From the NCBI GenBank assembly GCA_955652215.1, contig CATPAX010000270.1:1-9696 (forward strand): 9,696 bases of DNA. The letters are read 5' to 3'. The position numbers and the translations under genes were made by a program. Shown here one piece after another: positions 1-5,736 of this stretch; within the stretch, counting starts at the first letter, position 1; the number at the start of each line of letters is the position of its first letter. A model generated the notes under the pieces. That model was not told where the DNA came from. It made no database searches and was given only the letters and a program-made list of their open reading frames with translations. The stretch comes from an uncultured Solirubrobacteraceae bacterium (GTDB lineage Bacteria; Actinomycetota; Thermoleophilia; Solirubrobacterales; Solirubrobacteraceae).

Positions 1-277
1 AAGCCCAGTCGATCGCGTTCTTGAGATGGCCGGGGACCGATGAGTTGTATTCGGGGGTCGCGAACAGGATCGCGTCAGCCCGCTCGATCGCGGAACGCCA
101 GGCCTGCAAGCCCGTGTTGCTGGTGGCCTCGTCGTCTTCGTCGAACGATGGGATCCCCTTCAGGCCGTCGAACTCGACGAACTCCGTCCCGGACGGCAGC
201 AGCCTTGCCGCCGCCCGGAGGAGCTGCCGGTTGTGCGATCCCCGCCTGAGCGAACCTGACACACCCAGCACACGCAT
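1..277 (-). CDS. NADPH-dependent FMN reductase (partial, 3' end beyond window)
   Basis: The first 92 codons of a flavodoxin-like NAD(P)H-dependent FMN/quinone reductase are visible; the rest lies left of position 1. The protein opens MRVLGVSGSLRRGSHNRQLL, the phosphate-binding loop (GSxRxxSxNxxL) that holds the FMN phosphate. Residues 74-91 (TPEYNSSVPGHLKNAIDW) are the second family signature near the flavin ring. Members are soluble and use NAD(P)H to reduce flavin or quinones; the physiological acceptor cannot be read from sequence. The ATG at 275-277 begins 4 nt after the stop of the YceI gene, so the two are almost certainly co-transcribed and translationally linked. A weak AGGG lies upstream. 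Regulation is probably by the TetR protein encoded on the other side of the YceI gene. Family assignment is secure; substrate is unknown. Confidence 0.93.
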   Translation of the reverse strand, partial: MRVLGVSGSLRRGSHNRQLLRAAARLLPSGTEFVEFDGLKGIPSFDEDDEATSNTGLQAWRSAIERADAILFATPEYNSSVPGHLKNAIDWA

Positions 278-281
278 CAGA

Positions 282-836
282 TCAGCCCTGTGCGAGCTCG
301 AGCTCGACCGTGAGCTTGACGTCGTTCTCGAGCGCGAATCCACCTTTTGGCAGAGGCGCGTTCCACTCGAGGCCGTACTGGTTGCGGTCAATGATCGCGT
401 CGAGCGTGATCCCGAGCTTCGGAACATCGCCAAACGTGATCGCGGGGCCTGCGATCGTTCCCCGGGCCTCGACGGGCCGTGTGGTGCCCTTGATCGTGAG
501 GTCCCCGTCGACGATCAGCTCGTCCTGATCGCGCCGGATCGACGTCGCGCGGAAGCCGATCTCCGGATAGCGCTCGCTATCGAAGAAGTCGGGCGATCCA
601 AGGTGGGCCTGGAGGTTCTCGTCCTTGACGACGAGCGAGGTCACGTCGACCGTGCCGACGAGCTCCGCGGACGTGTCGTCGACGGTCAACGCTGCATCGA
701 AGTTCTCGAACCTTCCGCGGAAGGTCGCGACGATCATGTGCTTGATGGCGAAGCTTGCCGACGAGTGCGTCTTGTCGAGCTTCCAGGCGCCGACCGGGAG
801 GCCGGTCTTGGTGGCGGTCGTTTCAGTTACGGACAT
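282..836 (-). CDS. YceI-family protein (lipocalin-like, isoprenoid-binding fold)
   Basis: Encodes 184 residues from the chosen start. Family hallmarks are all present: W-x-L-D-x-THSS near residue 18, then IKHM and a RGRFENFDAALTV stretch; the central KDENLQAHLGSPDFFDSERY followed by PEIGF; GDLTIKGTTRPVEARG; and DRNQYGLEWNAPLPKGG before the last beta strand. YceI proteins form a beta-barrel that can bind long polyisoprenoid or amphiphilic ligands. This one has no signal peptide and should be cytoplasmic, as is common in actinobacteria. I prefer the ATG at 834-836 because an AGGAG (846-850) sits 9 nt upstream; the ATG at 843-845 would directly abut that AGGAG with no spacing. The gene is first in an operon with the FMN reductase, which suggests a shared role in handling quinone-like or lipophilic redox compounds; that role is inference. 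Confidence 0.95.
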   Translation of the reverse strand: MSVTETTATKTGLPVGAWKLDKTHSSASFAIKHMIVATFRGRFENFDAALTVDDTSAELVGTVDVTSLVVKDENLQAHLGSPDFFDSERYPEIGFRATSIRRDQDELIVDGDLTIKGTTRPVEARGTIAGPAITFGDVPKLGITLDAIIDRNQYGLEWNAPLPKGGFALENDVKLTVELELAQG

Positions 837-845
837 TGTCTGCAT

Positions 846-850
846 CTCCT
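846..850 (-). promoter_or_regulatory. Shine-Dalgarno site of the YceI gene
   Basis: AGGAG on the minus strand, 9 nt before the ATG at 836. It decides between two in-frame ATGs: the upstream one (845) has zero spacing and is unlikely to be used. Confidence 0.7.
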
Positions 851-861
851 CGGGTTGCTGG

Positions 862-891
862 GTTATCGGACCGCAGTCCGCTTTGTTCCAA
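862..891 (-). promoter_or_regulatory. Predicted promoter of the YceI-FMN reductase operon
   Basis: On the minus strand TTGGAA (886-891) and GATAAC (862-867) are separated by 18 bp, a good match to a housekeeping -35/-10 pair. The expected start of transcription is near 855, leaving a short leader with the AGGAG. The spacer contains the first TetR-type dyad (867-880), which also overlaps the -10 box by one base, so a bound repressor would block polymerase directly. Predicted by eye only. Confidence 0.5.
867..880. promoter_or_regulatory. Predicted TetR operator O1 (CGGAC-N4-GTCCG)
   Basis: Perfect 5-bp half sites CGGAC (867-871) and GTCCG (876-880) around CGCA. It lies inside the spacer of the predicted YceI promoter and shares its half-site sequence with O2. 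Two identical dyads between divergent genes, one of which encodes a TetR regulator, strongly suggest its binding sites. Confidence 0.65.
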
Positions 892-897
892 GAACTG

Positions 898-903
898 TAT
901 CAT
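898..903 (+). promoter_or_regulatory. Possible -10 box for the tetR-family gene
   Basis: TATCAT on the plus strand would place the transcription start near 910, a few bases before the ATG at 914, giving a nearly leaderless mRNA as is frequent in actinobacteria. There is no recognisable -35 box (AGTCCG at the expected place), so this call is weak. Confidence 0.25.
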
Positions 904-907
904 AAAG

Positions 908-921
908 CGGACCATGGTCCG
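908..921. promoter_or_regulatory. Predicted TetR operator O2 (perfect 14-bp palindrome)
   Basis: CGGACCATGGTCCG is a perfect palindrome with the same half sites as O1. The centres of O1 and O2 are 41 bp apart, close to four helical turns, so both face the same side of the DNA. It covers the proposed start codon at 914 and the presumed transcription start of the regulator, which points to autorepression. Confidence 0.7.
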
Positions 922-1558
922 GAAAGCGCCATACGCCCTCGCGCTGCCATACGATGGCGCCGTGCCGGAACCGACTGAGCTCCCCCTCGCGCCGGAGGCT
1001 CGAGCCGAGCGAATCGACGCAGCTCGCAACCGCGAGGCGATCCTGGAGGCTGCACAGCGCCTGCTGAGCTGCCAAGGGACCGAGTCGATCACGATGGACC
1101 GGCTCGCGTTTGAGGCCGGGGTCGGCAAAGGGACCTTGTTCCGGCGGTTCGGAGACCGAGCGGGCCTATTCCACGCGCTACTGGACGAGACCGAACGCCG
1201 GCTCCAGGAGGGGTTCATCCGCGGTCCGGCGCCGTTGGGTCCGGGCGCCCCTCCGGCCGACCGGCTCGTCGCTTTCGGATGTGCCCTGCTTGCGCTTACC
1301 GCCGAGCGCGGGGACCTGTTGCTCGCCGCCCAGCCGCTCGAACGCGGAGTGCGCTACCGGGGCCCCGTGTACGCGGCGTATCGCGCGCATGTGATCTCGC
1401 TACTTCACGAGCTGCGTTGCCCGCACGAGGAATACCTCGCGGACCTACTCCTGGCTGCGCTCGAGCCGGAGCTCGTGCTCCATCAGCTGAGCCGCGGAAT
1501 GCAGCTGGCGGAGCTCGATCAGGCATGGGAGCAGCTGGTGCGGCGAATCGCCAAATAG
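914..1558 (+). CDS. TetR-family transcriptional regulator
   Basis: Encodes 214 residues from ATG 914. The N-terminal TetR DNA-binding domain is clear: DAARNREAILEAAQRLL (about 35-51), then the helix-turn-helix SITMDRLAFEAGVGKGTLF (59-75), followed by RRFGDRAGLFHALLDE. The rest is an alpha-helical ligand-binding and dimerisation domain with no recognisable ligand signature. The protein should dimerise on the CGGAC-N4-GTCCG dyads upstream and be released by a small, unknown inducer, controlling itself and the divergent YceI-FMN reductase operon. The start is uncertain. ATG 914 lies at the centre of operator O2 and fits a near-leaderless transcript; GTG 962 would give 198 residues and a more typical short N-terminus, but neither has a Shine-Dalgarno site. 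The TetR assignment is firm; the target operon is inferred from layout. Confidence 0.9.
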   Translation: MVRKAPYALALPYDGAVPEPTELPLAPEARAERIDAARNREAILEAAQRLLSCQGTESITMDRLAFEAGVGKGTLFRRFGDRAGLFHALLDETERRLQEGFIRGPAPLGPGAPPADRLVAFGCALLALTAERGDLLLAAQPLERGVRYRGPVYAAYRAHVISLLHELRCPHEEYLADLLLAALEPELVLHQLSRGMQLAELDQAWEQLVRRIAK

Positions 1559-1604
1559 GCAAATCCGCCAGGCAGAGTTTGTCCATCTTGGGAATTGCGT
1601 TGCG

Positions 1605-1627
1605 GTTAGTCTGCTTCCCTGACTAAC
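1605..1627. other. Inverted repeat downstream of the tetR-family gene
   Basis: GTTAGTC (1605-1611) and GACTAAC (1621-1627) form a perfect 7-bp stem with a 9-nt loop, 47 nt after the regulator stop codon. No run of T follows, so it is not a classic intrinsic terminator. It could be a weak terminator, a processing hairpin or an operator for the GH6 gene. Confidence 0.4.
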
Positions 1628-1672
1628 GGATCTCCTCGAACTAGAGGAATGCCAGCGTGGATTTCATGGCCA

Positions 1673-1701
1673 CGATCCGGGCTGAGGTGCGCGCCGGATC
1701 G
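1673..1701. promoter_or_regulatory. Inverted repeat in the leader of the GH6 gene
   Basis: CGATCCGG (1673-1680) and CCGGATCG (1694-1701) are perfect 8-bp arms separated by 13 nt, about 75 bp before the GH6 start. It may be an operator or a leader hairpin. The leader also holds TCCG...CGGA (1721-1735) and a CCGCCGGCGG palindrome (1747-1756). I do not recognise a known riboswitch in it. Confidence 0.35.
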
Positions 1702-1762
1702 GGAGCTTTAGGCAGGTAAATCCGCACACTTCGGAGACACGTCCCACCGCCGGCGGGGGATC

Positions 1763-1770
1763 GGGGAGGG
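1763..1770 (+). promoter_or_regulatory. Shine-Dalgarno site of the GH6 gene
   Basis: GGGGAGGG lies about 7 nt before GTG 1777. It is the strongest ribosome binding site in the window and supports the GTG start (1777, or the adjacent GTG 1780). Confidence 0.7.
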
Positions 1771-1776
1771 TTTCAC

Positions 1777-2916
1777 GTGGTGCGTTACGTCCAATGGCGC
1801 GCCCTGCTGGTAGGCGGGGTTATCACGCTAAGTTTCGGTTGGATGGCGGTCACTCCGCTGTCTGCTGCCGGGCGCGCTCGGTCGTCGCACGCTACGGCGG
1901 CGCGGAGCCACACGAGCAATACGGGGACCGTTGGAGACTTCAACCCGCTGCGCGGGATGCGCTTCTACGTCGATCCGGGGAGTGAGCCTGCGCTCGCAGC
2001 TCGGAGATATCCTTCCCTGCACGCGATCGCGAACGAGCCTGGCACTGCTCGGTTCGGGTCGTTCAGCTACCCAGACGCGGGGGAGGCGGTGAGGGCGTAC
2101 CTCGGTGACGCAGCGCGCATCGAGCCGGGCACCGTGCCGATGCTCTCAACATATCGCGTGGTGGACGGTCACTGTGGCAACTGGGCAGATCCCGCTGCCG
2201 ACCAGACCGCGTATCACATGTTCATCCTCGGCTTCGCGAACGGAATCGGTGCTCACCGCGCGGTCCTGTTCCTCGAGATGGACTCGCTGATAACAGTGGG
2301 ATGCCTGTCCCCCTACGGAGTGGCTGTCAGGATGCACGAGTTGCGCGATGCGATCCGCATGCTGAGCGCGAAGTGCCCGCGCCTGGTCATCTATCTGGAC
2401 GCCGGCGCCGGCGACGCGGTCTCGCCATGGAAGACCGCGAGCTTGCTGAGGCGCGCCGGGGTGGCGAAGATCCAGGGCTTCTTCGTCAACTCGACGCATT
2501 TCGACTGGACCGCCCGAGAGGTCCGCTACGGCGAGGAGCTCTCGCGACTGACCGGCGGGAAGCACTTCGTCGTCAACACTGGCGAGAACGGTCAGGGACC
2601 GCTCACTCCGCCGGACCCAGTCCACCAGGGCAATGAGGTGCTTTGCAATCCTCCCGGTCGGGGCCTCGGGCCGAGACCCACCACAGAGACCGGGATTCCG
2701 AACGTCGATGCATTCGCTTGGACCAGCAATCCTGGAGAGTCGAGCGGCGCGTGCGTGCCAGGGGCACCGCCGGCAGGGGGATACTGGCCCGACTACGCGT
2801 TGATGCTAGTCAGGAACGCGAACTTCGGTCTCAACACGGGTGCGATCGCCCGTCAGGCGCGGGAGATCGTACGCCACGGTCTGCCGCGTCACGACCGCCG
2901 GCGCCGGCGCGCCTGA
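1777..2916 (+). CDS. Secreted glycoside hydrolase family 6 (cellulase-like) protein, divergent active site
   Basis: Encodes 379 residues. An N-terminal signal peptide (hydrophobic 9-30, cleavage near PLSAAG) is followed by a short Ser/Thr/His-rich linker and a GH6 catalytic domain from FYVDP (63-67). GH6 landmarks follow in order: STYRVVDGHCG (124-134), LEMDSL (166-171), YLDAG (206-210), GFFVNSTHFDW, FVVNTGENGQG, CNPPGRGLG (290-298) and DAFAWTSNPGESSGAC (311-326). GH6 enzymes invert beta-1,4-glucan bonds. Compared with Thermobifida Cel6A, the catalytic acid (D169) and the D156 equivalent (D208) are kept. The D79 equivalent is His132 and the D265 equivalent is Ser323, so cellulase activity is doubtful. 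C133/C176 and C290/C326 fit the two family disulfides. The tail RHDRRRRRA is very basic. The fold is certain; activity and substrate are not. It is convergent with the GT39-like gene, with 8 bp between them. Confidence 0.9.
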   Translation: MVRYVQWRALLVGGVITLSFGWMAVTPLSAAGRARSSHATAARSHTSNTGTVGDFNPLRGMRFYVDPGSEPALAARRYPSLHAIANEPGTARFGSFSYPDAGEAVRAYLGDAARIEPGTVPMLSTYRVVDGHCGNWADPAADQTAYHMFILGFANGIGAHRAVLFLEMDSLITVGCLSPYGVAVRMHELRDAIRMLSAKCPRLVIYLDAGAGDAVSPWKTASLLRRAGVAKIQGFFVNSTHFDWTAREVRYGEELSRLTGGKHFVVNTGENGQGPLTPPDPVHQGNEVLCNPPGRGLGPRPTTETGIPNVDAFAWTSNPGESSGACVPGAPPAGGYWPDYALMLVRNANFGLNTGAIARQAREIVRHGLPRHDRRRRRA

Positions 2917-2924
2917 GCGCCAGG

Positions 2925-4625
2925 TCAAGTTCTGTCTCGCCTGTAGACGGTCCCGTGAAGGAGCCGGAAGTGGGACGAGAAGTAGGCGAGGATCGTCGGC
3001 GTCCACGGGATTCGGCGATTGGAAAACCGATCGCAGTGGCGAGCGGCCGGAGGCGCACACGCGATCCAGACGTATTGCGCGTGCTGGAATGCCGACAGCC
3101 AGACTGACTCGACCTTTGGGTTCTGGCCGGCGCCACTGACTCCGTTCCGCCCGCTTGAAAGCGCGTAGTCGGTGCCGATCGCGTCGATCATCGGCGAGCA
3201 GCCGGTGACGTTTGAGGTAAAGCGGTCGGCGACCATCGTCAGTGCCGAGATATCCGTCACGACGCAAGCCCCCGCAGGGATCTGCCGATCAGCCGAGGCC
3301 CCGGGGCTACCTGCTGCGAGCTTCGCCTCGTGATGGGCTTGGACGCCCGCCATCACCAGGAACGCGAGCGCAGCTGCGGCGCTCAGTCCGGCTGTAAGAT
3401 GCCCCGCACGCGAGCGCCTTGCCCCGGTGCACGAAGGCTCACGCCGATCAGCTATCAGGCGCCCAGCCGGAAGTGCGATCGACATCGCCAGGAACGGCGC
3501 GAAGAAGGCCGCGTAGTGGGAGTAGTAGTCGGGCGGCCACAGGAAAGCAAAGAGAACCAGCACCGCGCCGCCGATCGCGAAGCGCTCCAGATCCGGCGGC
3601 GGGCGGCGCGTGCGCGCCCAGGCGCCGGCGAGGCACACAGCGACGAACCCGGCGATCAGGATTGCGGCCACCACCGCCTCCCCGCGCGAGACCGCACGAA
3701 GGTCGTTCAGCCCGGTGAGGCTGACGAGCCGCAGCCAGATCAGCACGCGTGTGACATCCACCCGGGAGAGCTGGGCGGAGACCACGCTCTGGTAGAACGC
3801 GTGCGGGGCGATCGCCAGGAAGGGCAGCACGGGAATCGCGAATCCTGCGATCACGCCGCCGATATAGGCAAACCAGGGTCGCCACGCGAGCCGCCGCCAG
3901 CAGAGCACCAGAATCACCAGCACCGGCAACACCGCCCACGCCTTGATCGCGCCCGCGAACCCGAACGCCGCTCCGCCCCAGGCCAGGCGTGTCAGCCGCG
4001 TGGTGATCGCGTCGCCGTCGAAGATCGCGACCGCCCCGATAAGACAGAACAGCACCATCCATGGCTCTAGCAGGACCGTATGTGCTGCCTCGATCGCACC
4101 TGGGTACACGGCCAGCAGCCCGCACGTCACTGTCGTCACGAGCATCCCTCTGTGGCGTACGAGCAGGCCGGCGAGGGTTATGCTTGCCGCCCCCGCGCAC
4201 GCGGTGAGGACGCGCGCCACGGCGAAGCCAGTGGCCGAGCCGGTGATGTTCGCGAGCAGCGCCACCGGTGCCATCAGCAACGAGATCCCAGGTGGCTGCA
4301 CGAGGACGAAATCGCGGTACGGAAGCACGCCGTGAACCAGCCTGACCGCGCTGCCAAAGTCGACGGCATCGTCGTATTCGGTCACTCCGAGCAGGTATCC
4401 GGGCCGCATCAGCTGATAGAGCCTGAGCGCCAGCCCGAGCGTGGTCGCGGCGAGCACGACCAGGCCGACCGGACTGACGCGCGTCGCCTGAGCACGGGAC
4501 CTCCGTCCCGGTGCTCCCGGTTGCGCGGCCGCATCGTCGAGCGGCTGCGCGCGGGCCGATGTGGCCGAGATCCCACTCAAACCGACGCAATCGTATCGAG
4601 CGCTCGGCGGCGCGCCGGCGAGCAC
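2925..4625 (-). CDS. GT39-like (ArnT/PMT-type, GT-C) integral membrane glycosyltransferase
   Basis: Encodes 566 residues: a cytosolic tail of about 50 residues, then some 10 or more membrane segments starting at SPVGLVVLAATTLGLAL (51-67). The first large extracytoplasmic loop holds the acidic EYDDAVDF (83-90), followed by GVLPYRDFVLVQPPG (99-113), the typical GT39/GT-C active-site loop. HTVLLEP (182-188) and PPDYYSHYAAFFAP (364-377) are further family features. After the last hydrophobic segment (about 409-427) a soluble extracytoplasmic domain of about 140 residues contains several Cys. Such enzymes move a sugar from a polyprenyl-phosphate donor to a protein or glycan outside the membrane; donor and acceptor are unknown. 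GTG 4625 directly follows an in-frame TGA, so it is the outermost possible start; no clear Shine-Dalgarno is seen, and an internal TTG is possible. It lies downstream of the GT2 gene on the same strand. Confidence 0.85.
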   Translation of the reverse strand: MLAGAPPSARYDCVGLSGISATSARAQPLDDAAAQPGAPGRRSRAQATRVSPVGLVVLAATTLGLALRLYQLMRPGYLLGVTEYDDAVDFGSAVRLVHGVLPYRDFVLVQPPGISLLMAPVALLANITGSATGFAVARVLTACAGAASITLAGLLVRHRGMLVTTVTCGLLAVYPGAIEAAHTVLLEPWMVLFCLIGAVAIFDGDAITTRLTRLAWGGAAFGFAGAIKAWAVLPVLVILVLCWRRLAWRPWFAYIGGVIAGFAIPVLPFLAIAPHAFYQSVVSAQLSRVDVTRVLIWLRLVSLTGLNDLRAVSRGEAVVAAILIAGFVAVCLAGAWARTRRPPPDLERFAIGGAVLVLFAFLWPPDYYSHYAAFFAPFLAMSIALPAGRLIADRREPSCTGARRSRAGHLTAGLSAAAALAFLVMAGVQAHHEAKLAAGSPGASADRQIPAGACVVTDISALTMVADRFTSNVTGCSPMIDAIGTDYALSSGRNGVSGAGQNPKVESVWLSAFQHAQYVWIACAPPAARHCDRFSNRRIPWTPTILAYFSSHFRLLHGTVYRRDRT

Positions 4626-4840
4626 TCAGCCGCTGCTCACTACCACCCCACCCTTCACCATCCGGCCAGCCGATGGGCCGGTGCGGTACACCGTCTACTA
4701 CGGAGCGCTGATGTTCGCGCTGGCCGCCCCGCCCGGAGCCCGGCGCCTGCAGACCCGCGTGAGCGGAGCGAGCTTGGTACATATCTGGGCGACCGAAGCC
4801 GGCTATAGCTTCCGACTCCGTGCCGCCAGCGCGGCAATGC
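4626..4840. other. Intergenic region between GT2 and GT39-like genes
   Basis: About 215 bp separate the two minus-strand genes. Plus- and minus-strand frames are open here but look like chance GC-rich reading frames (proline/arginine-rich, no family features). I see no strong promoter, hairpin with T-run or RNA gene. The length leaves room for a separate promoter for the GT39-like gene. Confidence 0.4.
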
Positions 4841-5683
4841 TCACCCTCGCCTCAGCGCCTGGGTTATCCGCCCCGCGGAGTGCGCTCCCATGATCACGCC
4901 CTGCGGGCAGGCGAAGCGGACCCCGTGCCAGGCACAGCCGGCCAGCACCCGCAGCTCGCGCGGGACGCTCGGAGGAAACCCCCGGCGCTGGTCGGTGAGG
5001 CGCGCCGCGCGACCGCGCGTGTACGCCGCCTGGACCAGCGACGCGAGGGCGGCGTCCGCGCCGACCCGTCGATGATCGACGCCCGCCTTCGCCAGGTACA
5101 CGATCCTGCCACCGGCTGCACGCAGCGCCAGCAGCCAGTCCTCCTCGTCGCCGCCGACTCCGACGGCCTCATCGAAGGGGCCGATCCGATTTAAGGCGGA
5201 CCTCCGGACCGCCATATTGGCGCCCCACACCATCGGCGCCTCAGCGTCGCGCTCACCTAGGTCGAGCGTCGTGATCGGTGCTTTCTCACGGCCGCAGGAT
5301 GACGGGGTCTTGCCCTCGAAGCGCGCACGGATCGGGCCCCCGAAGGCCTCTGCGTCCGGGTAGCGTGCGGCCCCGTCGAGCACTGCTTGAAGCCATCCGG
5401 GTGGGACGTACACGTCGTCGTCGAGAAACGCCACCAGCTCAGCGGTGGTCGCCCTCACCCCGGCGTTCCGCGCGGCGTTCAAGCCGCGGCTGTGCTCGGC
5501 GCGGACATGCCGCACGCCCCATTTCTGGAGGATCTTCTCGGTCGCGTCGGAGGACCAGTCGTCGGCCACGAGCAGCTCGAACGCGTCGTCCAGCTGTTGC
5601 GAGACGAGCGATCCCAGCGCGACGTCGAGATACGACGCGCGGTTGTGGGTCGGTATGACCACTGAGATCACGGGTGAGCGCAT
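4841..5683 (-). CDS. GT2-family glycosyltransferase (GT-A fold)
   Basis: Encodes 280 residues, the usual size for a soluble GT2 enzyme. The N-terminus SPVISVVIPTHNRASYLDVAL is the nucleotide-binding start of the GT-A fold. ELLVADDWSSDATE carries the uridine-contacting acidic pair, SRGLNAARNAGV is the conserved middle helix, and FLDDDV (86-91) is the metal-binding DxD motif. WGANMAVRRSALNRIGPFDE (153-172) and GGDEEDW (177-183) mark the acceptor side with the likely catalytic base. There are no clear transmembrane helices, so it should act at the cytosolic membrane face, transferring a sugar from a nucleotide donor; sugar and acceptor are not predictable. ATG 5683 is the best start, without a clear Shine-Dalgarno. 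The gene is divergent from the MFS gene and upstream of the GT39-like gene. Confidence 0.93.
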   Translation of the reverse strand: MRSPVISVVIPTHNRASYLDVALGSLVSQQLDDAFELLVADDWSSDATEKILQKWGVRHVRAEHSRGLNAARNAGVRATTAELVAFLDDDVYVPPGWLQAVLDGAARYPDAEAFGGPIRARFEGKTPSSCGREKAPITTLDLGERDAEAPMVWGANMAVRRSALNRIGPFDEAVGVGGDEEDWLLALRAAGGRIVYLAKAGVDHRRVGADAALASLVQAAYTRGRAARLTDQRRGFPPSVPRELRVLAGCAWHGVRFACPQGVIMGAHSAGRITQALRRG

Positions 5684-5736
5684 CCGATCGACAGATAAGT
5701 GAAGCTGAAGCTGTGCTTACACGGCTGCCAGCCCGA

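Noticed and set aside
21..905. 294-codon plus-strand frame across the YceI gene
   Set aside because: It is antisense to the YceI and FMN reductase genes, whose family motifs are unmistakable. Its Arg/Leu/Asp-rich translation has no domain.
1702..1776. Riboswitch in the GH6 leader
   Set aside because: Looked for c-di-GMP, c-di-AMP (ydaO-type) and cobalamin consensus elements because they precede actinobacterial wall and cellulase genes. None of the conserved cores is present.
2917..2924. Bidirectional terminator between GH6 and GT39-like genes
   Set aside because: Only 8 bp separate the stops and no strong hairpin with a T-run was seen. The same holds for the 3-bp gap at 6976-6978.
3330..4070. 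246-codon plus-strand frame antisense to the GT39-like gene
   Set aside because: Low-complexity Arg/Glu/Pro-rich translation, typical of GC-rich antisense frames.
3448..4782. 444-codon minus-strand frame overlapping the GT39-like gene
   Set aside because: Translation is Arg/Gly/Ala-rich without membrane segments or motifs. The other frame gives a coherent multi-spanning GT39-like protein.
4561..4893. 110-codon plus-strand frame in the GT2/GT39 intergenic region
   Set aside because: It overlaps the ends of both flanking minus-strand genes, has no Shine-Dalgarno site, and shows no domain.
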